Source: an uncultured Saprospiraceae bacterium
GTDB lineage: Bacteria; Bacteroidota; Bacteroidia; Chitinophagales; Saprospiraceae
Length of the DNA stretch: 57,199 nucleotides
Reading direction: 5' to 3'
Assembly: GCA_937872385.1 (NCBI GenBank)
Contig: CALMSO010000094.1
Span: 1-57,199 of the forward strand
The position numbers were made by a program, and so were the translations under genes. Under the pieces are notes generated by a model, which saw nothing but the letters and a program-made list of their open reading frames with translations, was not told where the DNA came from and made no database searches. Below are positions 27,801 through 35,138 of this stretch, in pieces; position 1 is the stretch's first letter; each line of letters starts with the position of its first letter.

Positions 27801-28672
27801 AGAATAGCTTCAATATTCTCTTCATCCAGCACGATGTCCCGTTCGAGAATGATTTCATTGCGCTCGATGGTCACCACTTCGCCGGTGTCTTCGTCCACGA
27901 AATCTTCTGTCCAGCTACGCAATACGCGTGCGGCCAATTTCCGGCCGAGGCACTTTTCCAATTCTTCGCGGTTGGCTGGTACTTCATCCGCTAAGTCAAA
28001 CAAATCGAGAATAGCCTTGTCCGTATCATAACCGATACCCCGCAGTAGCGTAGTGACTGGGAACTTTTTCTTACGGTCAATGTAGGCGTACATCACCGTG
28101 TTGATGTCGGTTGCAAATTCCATCCAAGCGCCCTTGAAGGGAATGACGCGAGCCGAGTAGATTTTCGTGCCATTGGGGTGGAAGGTTTGCCCAAAAAATA
28201 CGCCCGGCGAACGGTGCAATTGCGATACAATCACGCGCTCGGCGCCATTAATGACGAAAGTCCCTTTGGGGGTCATGTAGGGAATATTGCCCAAGAATAC
28301 GTCCTGCACAATAGTCTGAAAATCAACATGTTCTTCGTCGTTGCAAGAAAGGCGCAGCTTTGCCTTGAGCGGCACGCTGTAAGTAAGCCCGCGCTGCATA
28401 CACTCTTCTATGGTGTATCGGGGCGGGTCAATGTAGTAATCCAGGAATTCAAGTACAAAAATGTTTCTCGCATCCGTAATGGGAAAATTTTCCTGGAACA
28501 CCTTATAAAGTCCTTCATTGATACGATTCTCAGGCGTAGTTTCCAGTTGGAAAAACTCCTGGAAGGACTTCATTTGTATTTCAAGTAAATCAGGATACGG
28601 AGAGGGGAGTTTGATTTTGCCGAAGCGTACTCTCTTGTCTTCAGCGTTGATTACCTTACCGTTTGACGTCAT
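24851..28672 (-). CDS. rpoB: RNA polymerase beta subunit
   Basis: A 1273-residue subunit. Landmarks include YPDLLEIQMKSFQEFF near the N-terminus, the rifampicin-binding region GTSQLSQFLDQTNPLSEITHK (first 20: GTSQLSQFLDQTNPLSEITH), HKRRISALGPGG, and KRKLQVGDKLAGRHGNKG with GDKLAGRHGNKG near the C-terminus. All are intact. The rifampicin cluster has the wild-type Asp, His and Ser-type positions as far as can be read. ATG at 28672 gives MTSNGKVINAEDKRV; an in-frame TTG at 28720 would add 16 residues. It is separated from rplL by a strongly structured 230-base gap. Confidence 0.98.
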   Translation of the reverse strand: MTSNGKVINAEDKRVRFGKIKLPSPYPDLLEIQMKSFQEFFQLETTPENRINEGLYKVFQENFPITDARNIFVLEFLDYYIDPPRYTIEECMQRGLTYSVPLKAKLRLSCNDEEHVDFQTIVQDVFLGNIPYMTPKGTFVINGAERVIVSQLHRSPGVFFGQTFHPNGTKIYSARVIPFKGAWMEFATDINTVMYAYIDRKKKFPVTTLLRGIGYDTDKAILDLFDLADEVPANREELEKCLGRKLAARVLRSWTEDFVDEDTGEVVTIERNEIILERDIVLDEENIEAILQAEVETVILQKEEIDQDYSIIYNTLQKDPTSSEVEAVTYIYRQLRGTDPPDEETARGIIDKLFFSDKRYNLGEVGRYKINRKLELSTSEEVLVLTKEDIISIVKYLVSLMNQKAEVDDIDHLSNRRVRTVGEQLYAQFGVGLARMARTIRERMNVRDNEVFTPMDLINARTLSSVINSFFGTSQLSQFLDQTNPLSEITHKRRISALGPGGLSRERAGFEVRDVHYSHYGRLCTIETPEGPNIGLISTLCVHAKINKMGFLETPYRPVVEGKVDVNSEVVYLSAEGEDYSKIAQANAPIREDGSFENDRVKSREHGEFPVLTPDELEFMDVAPNQIVGVSASLIPFLENDDANRALMGSNMQRQAVPLIRPAAPIVGTGLEGKVARDSRMLINAEGDGIVEYVDANEIIIRYDRTEEEQLVSFEDNRKRYVLTKFLRTNQGTCINLRPIVRRGDRVNKGQILCDGYATDNGELALGQNLKVAFMPWKGYNFEDAIVLSERVIREDIFSSVHIEHFEMDVRDTKLGEEELTNDIPNVSEDATKDLDEHGIIRVGAWVKEGDILIGKITPKGESDPTPEEKLLRAIFGDKAGDVKDASLKAPPSTSGIVIDKQLFARAKKDKVQKDEEKAVLDKLDDDHKVALNELKTILIDKMLLLVKDKISQGVKSIYGDPAIPKGTRFTQELLRDLDYTTIDYSNWTNEPKTNEQIARLLHNYSIKVNEEVGRYKREKFNVSIGDELPAGVLKLAKVYMAKKRKLQVGDKLAGRHGNKGIVSRIVRTEDMPFLEDGTAVDIVLNPLGVPSRMNLGQIFETVLGWAGEKLGMRFATPIFDGATQEDIQEYIDQASLPELGQTYLYDGETGDRFHQQATVGVIYMLKLAHMVDDKMHARSIGPYSLITQQPLGGKAQFGGQRFGEMEVWALEAFGASNILQELLTIKSDDINGRAKAYESIVKGDNLPEPNIPESFNVLVHELRGLALDVKFD

Positions 28673-28797
28673 TTGCGATAGATATTTATTATTAACCGGC
28701 TTTTGAAATCTTTTTTCCAAAAACCCGTCGTATGGTTATATATACCAATTGCCCTGCAAAAAGTTTAATTATTGGCAAACTTATCTTAGACGACGAT

Positions 28798-28894
28798 AGG
28801 CTTAGCTGGTTGCCACTGCAACCTGCTAAGCCTTTTCGCAACTAAAAGCCCACTTCGGTGGAACAAATAGCCCCGCCTGGCGGAACTTTTAGTT
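28798..28894 (-). promoter_or_regulatory. Structured rplL-rpoB intergenic RNA
   Basis: In the transcript orientation two structures follow the rplL stop. First, AACTAAAAG (28886-28894) pairs perfectly with CTTTTAGTT (28840-28848), enclosing two small hairpins: CCGC/GCGG (28873-28883) and CCAC/GTGG with loop CGAA (28850-28861). This is a three-way junction. Second, a 16-bp hairpin with one mismatch and a 4-base loop occupies 28798-28833, with no T-run after it. The position matches the rplL-rpoB attenuator/RNase III site known in E. coli, so a role in lowering rpoBC relative to ribosomal protein expression, or in RNA processing, is likely. The pairing is read directly; function is inferred. 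Confidence 0.75.
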
Positions 28895-28904
28895 TGGTGT
28901 GTTG

Positions 28905-29288
28905 CTACTTTAACTCGACCTCGGCACCCGCTTTTTCCAGCGCGGCCTTGATGCTTTCTGCTTCTTCTTTCGACACAGCCTGCTTCAGTACGCTCGGAGC
29001 GCCATCTACCATTTCCTTGGCTTCTTTCAAACCAAGACCCAGCAGGTTCTTCACTTCTTTCACCACGTTCAGTTTCTGAGCGCCAGCCGCATTCAATACG
29101 ACGTCGAATTCTGTTTTTTCAGCAACAGCAGCGCCACCTCCATCGCCTCCTGCACCAGGAGCAGCAACAGCAACAGCTGCAGCAGCCGGCTTAATGCCAT
29201 ACTCTTCCTCCATAATGTTGGTCAATTCCACTACATCCTTGATGGAGAGGTTTGCCAGCTGTTCCGCAATAGCTTTCAGATCTGCCAT
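28905..29288 (-). CDS. rplL: Ribosomal protein L7/L12
   Basis: A 127-residue acidic stalk protein. The N-terminal dimerisation helix (LKAIAEQLANLSIKDVVELTN) is followed by an Ala/Gly hinge at about residues 35-55 and the C-terminal domain with VVLNAAGAQKLNVVKEVKNL, GLGLKEAKEMVDGAP and KAALEKAGAEVELK. It recruits translation factors such as EF-Tu, whose gene lies in the same operon. It precedes the structured intergenic RNA before rpoB. Confidence 0.98.
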   Translation of the reverse strand: MADLKAIAEQLANLSIKDVVELTNIMEEEYGIKPAAAAVAVAAPGAGGDGGGAAVAEKTEFDVVLNAAGAQKLNVVKEVKNLLGLGLKEAKEMVDGAPSVLKQAVSKEEAESIKAALEKAGAEVELK

Positions 29289-29480
29289 TTTAATGATTTT
29301 TTTAAAGTTTCTAACAAATAAAGTTCAACGCTATATGGTGCGTTAGCTTGGAAGCCTTGTTTTAAATTTACCATAACCTATTTTCAAAAATCACTGGTCT
29401 TCAGACACTTACACTTAAAAAGCATAATTTCCAACCGATAATTATACTGTAGTAATGGTAAATAATTCAATGATAACAAA
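29289..29480. other. Long rplJ-rplL gap
   Basis: 192 bases with no gene, AT-rich, between two genes that are usually closely spaced. No consensus promoter or terminator was recognised on the minus strand. It may hold a separate promoter or processing site that lets L7/L12 be made in excess over L10. Confidence 0.45.
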
Positions 29481-30008
29481 TTACTCGCCGCGTTCTTCCA
29501 GCGCCTTGAGCAAGCCCATAATATTGCCACCACCTGACTGTAGGGCACCCAGCAGGTTAGCACCCGGCGACATCAACAATCCGAGCAGGTCGCCGACCAT
29601 TTCATCTCTCGATTTGAGGTTGCTCAGCGCTTCAATTTGCTCATCACCAATATAGACGGCCGTGTCAATGTAAGCCGCTTTAATCAGCGGACGCTCGCCG
29701 TCTCCCCGAAATTCCTTGATCAGGCGGGCAGGCAAATTGGCAACTTCTGCAAACATCACTGCTGAAGGGCCATGCAGCGCTTCGTACAGAGGTTGGTAGT
29801 TCTTTTCTTCCGGTGCGGCTTCGAGCGCTTTCTGAATGAGTGTGTTTTTCACTACCTTCATTTCGATGCCTTTCTCGAAACACAGGCGCCGCAATTTATT
29901 TACTTTTTCTACGGACAGCGACGAGGAGTCTGTGATATAGAAGAACGCGTTGTTGTCGAACTTCTCCTTCAGCGCTTCAATAACCGCAGTTTTTTCTTCT
30001 TTAGTCAT
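29481..30008 (-). CDS. rplJ: Ribosomal protein L10
   Basis: A 175-residue stalk base protein that anchors L7/L12 dimers to 23S rRNA. The N-terminal region has MTKEEKTAVIEALKEKF, KVNKLRRLC and VVKNTLIQKAL; then HGPSAVMFAEV and LLGLLMSPGANLLGALQ typical of the family, and a C-terminal helix (NIMGLLKALEERGE) for L7/L12 binding. It starts 34 bases downstream of rplA. In other bacteria the L10-L7/L12 complex represses its own mRNA; no leader motif is obvious in the short gap. Confidence 0.97.
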   Translation of the reverse strand: MTKEEKTAVIEALKEKFDNNAFFYITDSSSLSVEKVNKLRRLCFEKGIEMKVVKNTLIQKALEAAPEEKNYQPLYEALHGPSAVMFAEVANLPARLIKEFRGDGERPLIKAAYIDTAVYIGDEQIEALSNLKSRDEMVGDLLGLLMSPGANLLGALQSGGGNIMGLLKALEERGE

Positions 30009-30042
30009 TGCTTCGTGATTTTTGAAACATGAAACAGTTTAA

Positions 30043-30735
30043 TTAACTAACACTTTTGGCATCTACCTTGATACCGGGGCTCATTGAACTGGCTACGGTA
30101 ACGGACTTCATGTAGGTGCCTTTGGCTGAAGAAGGCTTCATTTTAACCAGCGTTGACAACAGCTCGTTGGCGTTGTCCACCAATTGATTCGGCTCAAAGG
30201 ATACCCGACCTACGGAAGCATGAATGATACCAGCTTTATCTACACGGAAGGAGATTTTACCTTTCTTTACTTCGGCTACGGCCGCAGCCACATCCTGCGT
30301 CACCGTACCCGTTTTGGGGTTCGGCATCAGTCCACGCGGACCGAGGATACGACCAATTTTACCTACCTGCGCCATCACCTGCGGCATTGCAATCACCACA
30401 TCTACGTCGGTCCAGCCGCCCTGCACCTTAGTGATAAGCTCGTCCAATCCAGCATAATCGGCACCTGCTGCTTTGGCTTCTTCCTCCTTATCCGGGGTAC
30501 AAAGCACCATCACGCGTTTGGTCTTACCGGTGCCATGCGGCAACGAAACCGTACCTCGGATAGCCTGATCTGCCTTGCGCGGATCTACGCCAAGCCGAAC
30601 GTGCACATCCACGGATGCGTCAAACTTGGCAATGTTGGCGTCTTTTACTAAGGCCATGGCCTCTGCCAGCGAGTAGAGTCGGTTTCGATCTACTTTGGTA
30701 TTGGCAGCGGCACGCTTTTTACTTACTTTTGCCAT
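30043..30735 (-). CDS. rplA: Ribosomal protein L1
   Basis: A 230-residue protein of the L1 stalk, which helps release deacylated tRNA. Typical blocks are KFDASVDVHVRLGVDPRKAD, GTGKTKRVMVLC, MPQVMAQVGKIGRILGPRGLMPNPKTGTV and the C-terminal GTYMKSVTVASSMSPGIKVD. ATG at 30735 (MAKVSKKR) is chosen; the frame opens 27 bases earlier with a TTG-like start and non-family residues. It lies between rplK and rplJ, the universal order, and L1 is commonly the translational repressor of the rplK-rplA unit. Confidence 0.97.
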   Translation of the reverse strand: MAKVSKKRAAANTKVDRNRLYSLAEAMALVKDANIAKFDASVDVHVRLGVDPRKADQAIRGTVSLPHGTGKTKRVMVLCTPDKEEEAKAAGADYAGLDELITKVQGGWTDVDVVIAMPQVMAQVGKIGRILGPRGLMPNPKTGTVTQDVAAAVAEVKKGKISFRVDKAGIIHASVGRVSFEPNQLVDNANELLSTLVKMKPSSAKGTYMKSVTVASSMSPGIKVDAKSVS

Positions 30736-30856
30736 TATCGAAATGTTTTGAGGTAATAACATCCCAGTATAGTACCGGAACTCCCTACCATATTTACAAA
30801 TTACTTTAGTGAGCCATCTTTACCATTGTAAAGAATGACCGTGCTGCAAGGCTGGC

Positions 30857-31318
30857 TTAGTTATCGCTGTCCTGCGTACCTTCCCAAGGTGGCGTGCCCG
30901 TTACGGTCAAACCAATGCTCCGAGCTGTACCGGCTATCATTTTCATGGCTGCCTCGATAGTGAATGCGTTCAAGTCCGACATTTTATTCTCAGCAATAGC
31001 CTGCACCTGCTCCCAAGTGACACTACCGACCTTTTTGCGATTAGATTCTGGTGAGCCTTTCTTGATTTTGGCAGCTTCCATCAGCTGAATGGAGGCGGGG
31101 GGTGTCTTAATGACAAAATCGAACGACTTGTCTTTGTACACACTGATAACCACCGGTAGTAGCTGCCCCTGCTTTTCCTGAGTTGCGGCGTTGAATCGCT
31201 TACAAAACTCCATGATATTCAAGCCCTTAGAACCCAGAGCCGGGCCTACCGGAGGTGCCGGATTGGCTTGACCGCCCTTTACTTGAAGCTTTACATAAGT
31301 TTCTATTTCCTTTGCCAT
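30857..31318 (-). CDS. rplK: Ribosomal protein L11
   Basis: A 153-residue protein at the GTPase-associated centre. The N-terminal domain has LQVKGGQANPAPPVGPALGSKG and the family motif NIMEFCKRFNAAT; the C-terminal rRNA-binding domain has KTPPASIQLMEAAKI, ENKMSDLNAFTIEAAMKMIAGTARSIG. A short acidic tail (GTQDSDN) is extra. It sits 163 bases after nusG and 121 before rplA. Confidence 0.97.
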   Translation of the reverse strand: MAKEIETYVKLQVKGGQANPAPPVGPALGSKGLNIMEFCKRFNAATQEKQGQLLPVVISVYKDKSFDFVIKTPPASIQLMEAAKIKKGSPESNRKKVGSVTWEQVQAIAENKMSDLNAFTIEAAMKMIAGTARSIGLTVTGTPPWEGTQDSDN

Positions 31319-31481
31319 TGTTGTCTTTACTTTGAAAAACTTGTTAGCCGCTATCGCACACTTTAGGGAAGCATTCCACCATTGGAGAAGAAGCGTGGAA
31401 ACTAAAGCCGCAATTATTGCGTATTAAAATTGCTTGTAACTAATTGTCAAATAGAATATTGCATCGGAGGAGATACAATTT

Positions 31482-32069
31482 TTATGACTGTTTTTCAACT
31501 TGCATAAAATTCAACTCCACTTCCGTACCGCGCCCGAAGATTTTTACAATCACCTTCAATTTTTTCTTCTCTTCGTTGATTTCCTGAATATCGCCGATGA
31601 ACTCACTGAACGGCCCATCAACAATTTTCACCGTTTCGCCCACGATGAAAGGTTCAATCAGCGTTTCGCCTGCCCCTTGCGAATCATCCACTTTGCCCAG
31701 CATCCGATTAGCTTCGTGCGCGCGCATCGGGATGGGTGTATTTTTTCCTAAAAAATGAATGACATTGGGCACGTTGGCAATCACTTGCACCACTTCCGCC
31801 GACAGCTTAGAAGGCAGTGCCTCCAGCAAAATATACCCTGGCAGGATATTGCGCTCGGAGGTTACTTTCTTACCGTTGCGAATCTTATAAATCTTTTCCG
31901 TCGGCACAATAACCTGCGTAATAAAATCAGACCATTCGGACTGTTTGATTTCAAACTCAATCCGCTCTTTGATTTTACGCTCCTTTCCACTGATAACTCT
32001 CAACGAATACCAGCGCTTTTCTTCATCTTGCGGCGCTGATACCTGAGGGTTTTTTCCTTCGTCCGACAT
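31482..32069 (-). CDS. nusG: Transcription elongation/antitermination factor NusG
   Basis: A 195-residue protein. The NGN domain (RWYSLRVISGKERKIKERIE... LPGYILLEA... VIHFLGK) binds the beta' clamp helices and suppresses pausing. The C-terminal KOW domain has EPFIVGETVKIVDGPFSEF and ends in FGRGTEVELNFMQVEK; it contacts Rho or S10. A 15-residue N-terminal extension (MSDEGKNPQVSAPQD) precedes the NGN domain. It lies 10 bases after secE, so the two are cotranscribed. Confidence 0.96.
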   Translation of the reverse strand: MSDEGKNPQVSAPQDEEKRWYSLRVISGKERKIKERIEFEIKQSEWSDFITQVIVPTEKIYKIRNGKKVTSERNILPGYILLEALPSKLSAEVVQVIANVPNVIHFLGKNTPIPMRAHEANRMLGKVDDSQGAGETLIEPFIVGETVKIVDGPFSEFIGDIQEINEEKKKLKVIVKIFGRGTEVELNFMQVEKQS

Positions 32070-32079
32070 AAGGGATGTA

Positions 32080-32268
32080 TTATAACTTATAAATCTGGCT
32101 CAAGATGCCATTGGAAATAACATCCATCAGAAAAATAATAATGGCGAAAATGATGGATGCCACCACTACCACGATAGTGCTACTTTGGAGATTGGCCCAA
32201 GTTGGCCAAGTCACTTTGTGCACTAATTCATTATAGCTTTCTTTCAAATACAATTTCAGTCTTTCCAT
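32080..32268 (-). CDS. secE: Preprotein translocase subunit SecE
   Basis: A 62-residue single-helix SecE. An amphipathic helix (LKLYLKESYNELVHKVTWP) with the family motif KVTWPTW is followed by one transmembrane helix at about residues 30-52. SecE clamps SecY in the Sec translocon. ATG at 32268 is used; the longer reading frame runs back through the tRNA-Trp gene and is an artefact. It lies just after tRNA-Trp in the usual order. Confidence 0.95.
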   Translation of the reverse strand: MERLKLYLKESYNELVHKVTWPTWANLQSSTIVVVVASIIFAIIIFLMDVISNGILSQIYKL

Positions 32269-32284
32269 AATGGTTGTAAATAAG

Positions 32285-32357
32285 CACGGGCGGCAGGAAT
32301 CGAACCCGCAGCCTACGGTTTTGGAGACCGTCGCTCTACCAATTGAGCTACGCCCGT
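32285..32357 (-). tRNA. tRNA-Trp (CCA anticodon)
   Basis: A 73-base cloverleaf. The acceptor stem is ACGGGCG/CGCCCGT with discriminator G; the D arm has TAGCTCAATTGG; the anticodon loop gives CCA; the T arm has GGTTCGATTCC. The 3' CCA is not encoded. It lies between tuf and secE, as in many bacteria. Confidence 0.97.
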
Positions 32358-32437
32358 GTGTGGTAGAAGGATTAAGCGAGGCAAAGCTCACCTAATCCTT
32401 CAAAAGTCACTTATATTTCTGTGCGTCAAATCTCGAA

Positions 32438-33634
32438 TTACTCAAGAATCTCAGTAACCTGACCAGCGCCTACCGTACGACCACCTTCACGAATAGCGAA
32501 GCGCAGACCTTTTTCCATAGCGATGGTGTTGAGCAGGGTCACTTCAAGCGATACGTTGTCGCCCGGCATAACCATTTCTACACCTTCCGGCAGTTTACAA
32601 TCACCGGTTACGTCCGTAGTACGGAAATAAAACTGCGGGCGGTAACCATTGAAGAACGGAGTGTGACGTCCGCCTTCTTCCTTGCTCAGTACGTACACCT
32701 CACACTTGAACTTTTTGTGCGGCTTTACCGAAGCAGGCTTGCAGATAACCATACCACGCTTGATTTGCGTTTTTTCAATACCGCGCAGGAGCAAACCAGC
32801 GTTGTCACCAGCTTCACCACGACTCAACAGCTTGCGGAACATCTCCACACCTGTCACCGTCGAAGTCAATGGCTTTTGTCCGTCCGGCATCATACCAATG
32901 ATTTCAACCGGGTCGCCTACGTTGATAACGCCACGCTCAATACGGCCAGTAGCTACAGTACCCCGACCAGTGATTGAGAATACGTCTTCTACCGGCATCA
33001 AGAACGGCAGGTCAATCAGGCGCTCTGGCTGCGGGATTTGCGTATCCACTGCTTCCATTAGTTCTCTGATGGCACCTACCGCACCTGCGTCACCTTCCAG
33101 TGCTTTCAGGGCAGAACCCTTTACGATAGCAGCGTTGTCGCCATCGTATTCGTACTGGCTGAGCAGTTCGCGCACTTCCATTTCCACGAGTTCTATCATC
33201 TCCTCATCGTCCACCAGGTCCACTTTGTTCATAAACACGACGATTTGAGGTACGCCTACCTGGCGTGCCAGCAAGATATGCTCGCGCGTTTGGGGCATGG
33301 GTCCATCGGTTGCCGCAACAACCAGAATAGCGCCATCCATTTGGGCAGCACCCGTTACCATGTTTTTCACATAGTCGGCGTGACCTGGGCAATCCACGTG
33401 CGCGTAGTGCCGATTGATAGTCTCGTATTCTACGTGAGCCGTGTTAATGGTGATACCTCTTTCTTTTTCTTCAGGCGCATTATCAATAGAATCGTAATCC
33501 TTTTTCTCGGCGAAGCCATCCTGTGAAAGGACGTAGGTAATCGCAGCTGTAAGCGTCGTTTTACCATGGTCAACGTGGCCGATCGTTCCGATATTGACGT
33601 GCGGCTTAGTTCTCTCGAATGTTCCCTTAGCCAT
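32438..33634 (-). CDS. tuf: Elongation factor Tu
   Basis: A 398-residue GTPase that delivers aminoacyl-tRNA to the ribosome. G1 is GHVDHGKTTL, G2 RGITI, G3 DCPGHADYVKNM, G4 NKVDL, G5 SALKAL. Domains 2 and 3 follow with TGRGTVATGRIERG and FFNGYRPQFYFRTTDVTG. The sequence is of normal length. Four tRNA genes lie immediately upstream and tRNA-Trp downstream. It is the only tuf in this window; whether a second exists elsewhere is unknown. Confidence 0.99.
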   Translation of the reverse strand: MAKGTFERTKPHVNIGTIGHVDHGKTTLTAAITYVLSQDGFAEKKDYDSIDNAPEEKERGITINTAHVEYETINRHYAHVDCPGHADYVKNMVTGAAQMDGAILVVAATDGPMPQTREHILLARQVGVPQIVVFMNKVDLVDDEEMIELVEMEVRELLSQYEYDGDNAAIVKGSALKALEGDAGAVGAIRELMEAVDTQIPQPERLIDLPFLMPVEDVFSITGRGTVATGRIERGVINVGDPVEIIGMMPDGQKPLTSTVTGVEMFRKLLSRGEAGDNAGLLLRGIEKTQIKRGMVICKPASVKPHKKFKCEVYVLSKEEGGRHTPFFNGYRPQFYFRTTDVTGDCKLPEGVEMVMPGDNVSLEVTLLNTIAMEKGLRFAIREGGRTVGAGQVTEILE

Positions 33635-33699
33635 CGGTAATAGTTTTTAAAGTATGGAATTTTTGTTAAAATAATTGATTTTATTTGCACTGTGCCGGG

Positions 33700-33771
<72 letters not shown>

Positions 33772-33831
33772 TGATAATCAGATATTTATCAAACAGTCTG
33801 CGCTACTCATTCAAACATCTGATACCAAATG

Positions 33832-33904
33832 AGCGGGCGACGAGACTCGAACCCGCGACCCTCAGCTTGGAAGGCTGATGCTCTACCAACTGAGCTACGC
33901 CCGC
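33832..33904 (-). tRNA. tRNA-Gly (TCC anticodon)
   Basis: 73 bases. Acceptor stem GCGGGCG/CGCCCGC with discriminator T; anticodon stem TCAGC/GCTGA with loop CTTCCAA giving TCC; T arm with GGTTCGAGTCT. Confidence 0.97.
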
Positions 33905-34012
33905 AAATGTGTATCGTGTCCGGACTAAATCGTTGTTCCCCTTATTGGTATGAGCAAATACTTTTATTTGACCCAATATCGGATTTTGACCGGATTTTCT
34001 TGTCTTGTGTGG

Positions 34013-34094
34013 TGGGGGTGATAGGATTCGAACCTATTCAGCCTAAGCAACAGATTTACAGTCTGCCCCGTCTCTCCAACTTCGGCGCACCCCC
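34013..34094 (-). tRNA. tRNA-Tyr (GTA anticodon)
   Basis: 82 bases with a long variable arm, as expected for class II tRNA-Tyr. Acceptor stem GGGGGTG/CACCCCC with discriminator A; anticodon loop CTGTAAA giving GTA; T arm with GGTTCGAATCC. This tRNA is a predicted substrate of Tgt (3747-4880) because it reads from G34. Confidence 0.97.
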
Positions 34095-34126
34095 TCGGGA
34101 ATATAATTATTGTATCAAATGCTATG

Positions 34127-34199
34127 AGCCAGCAGAGGGACTCGAACCCCCGACCAGCTGATTACAAATCAGCTGCTCTACCAACTGAGCTATGCTGGC
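34127..34199 (-). tRNA. tRNA-Thr (TGT anticodon)
   Basis: 73 bases. Acceptor stem GCCAGCA/TGCTGGC with discriminator T; anticodon stem GCTGA/TCAGC with loop TTTGTAA giving TGT; T arm with GGTTCGAGTCC. It is the first gene of the tRNA-tuf-rpoBC operon. Confidence 0.97.
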
Positions 34200-34305
34200 A
34201 TGATGGCGCGGGAAAGTCCCCTGAACAGCCAATTTATCGCAGTTGAATCCCTTTTGGGAACTCGCTCTTTTGCTTTCTTCTAATGCTCTTTTGCAAAAGC
34301 GATTG

Positions 34306-34313
34306 CAAAGATA
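34306..34313 (-). promoter_or_regulatory. -7 element of the tRNA-tuf operon
   Basis: Minus-strand TATCTTTG, about 107 bases upstream of the first tRNA. The expected -33 position holds a T-rich stretch rather than a clear TTG. A 9-bp inverted repeat (TTTTAGCGA / TCGCTAAAA, 34359-34394) lies 25-60 bp further upstream and could be a regulatory site or the 3' hairpin of the heme protein gene, although it has no T-run in the needed direction. Confidence 0.55.
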
Positions 34314-34498
34314 TAACTTTTTGTAGAAACTAAAAATGTGTGGATTTTTTTTTTCCGCTTTTAGCGAATTTTTCAGCTTAAAAGTCGCTAAAAACCCTTT
34401 TTGACTTTAATTGATAGGAAACCTTCGCCATTGATAACCGCTTGTCCATCGCAAAAGTTCCGTCGGGCAGGGATAGACTCCACCTCTAAAAACCTCGT

Positions 34499-34996
34499 TT
34501 ACTGCACCATGGGCGCAGGCAAGGGCATCGGCGGGATAGAGCGTAGCCCCTGCTCCAACTCCTTGAACCAAGCAACCAACTGCAGGCGCTGCGCTTCGCT
34601 CAGACGGGCATCGGGGTGCAGCCAAGTATAGGCTTTTTCGGGCATATGACCGCTGTGAATTTCATCTTGGCACTCTTCAGCCTTGTGTATTTTGCGTTCA
34701 ATATTGTACTTGCCCCACTCCGAAAAATTGAGGTGCTTGCGCCCTTCCCGGATATGTCCGCCAATCCACCACGAAACAGGTGCCACATTGGCGTACCAAG
34801 GGTACTCAGTTTCGTAAGAATGGCAATCGTAGCAGGCGGTTTTGATCAAACTACCCATCTCGGCGGGCACATTCGCTAATCGCATGAAATCAGCGCCAGG
34901 CGGTACGGCAGGCACACTCCGATTCGGACGAATGAACTGGATAGCCACCAACAGCAACAAAATTCCCGTGATTATATACCATTTTTTGTTTTTCAT
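34499..34996 (-). CDS. Heme-binding domain protein, membrane-anchored
   Basis: A 165-residue protein of the Bacteroidota heme-binding domain family. Residues 1-24 form a membrane anchor or signal (WYIITGILLLLVAIQF). ACYDCHSYETEYPWY carries a single CxxCH heme c attachment site followed by the family pattern Y-P-W-Y. SGHMPEKAY and LSEAQRLQLVAWF complete the domain; the GHMP Met is a likely axial ligand. It is periplasmic and probably an electron carrier or sensor. ATG at 34996 is preferred to the TTG four codons upstream. It stands between the tRNA operon and the SDR gene. Confidence 0.85.
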   Translation of the reverse strand: MKNKKWYIITGILLLLVAIQFIRPNRSVPAVPPGADFMRLANVPAEMGSLIKTACYDCHSYETEYPWYANVAPVSWWIGGHIREGRKHLNFSEWGKYNIERKIHKAEECQDEIHSGHMPEKAYTWLHPDARLSEAQRLQLVAWFKELEQGLRSIPPMPLPAPMVQ

Positions 34997-35138
34997 GGCT
35001 TGTCGCAATTTTTAGATCATTAGCAAAAATAAGTAATCGGGTATGGTTATTTGTTGTACGGACATTTTATACAATTGATAATCAAATATTTATATATTGT
35101 TATAAAAATTATATTAAAATGTTTACTTGTCCGAAAAA

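Noticed and set aside
20474..28706. Many long plus-strand frames opposite rpoC and rpoB (up to 223 residues)
   Set aside because: Codon-complement shadows of two very conserved genes; none has family similarity or start signals.
32269..32391. N-terminal extension of SecE
   Set aside because: The extension reads through the tRNA-Trp gene; the family start is the ATG at 32268.
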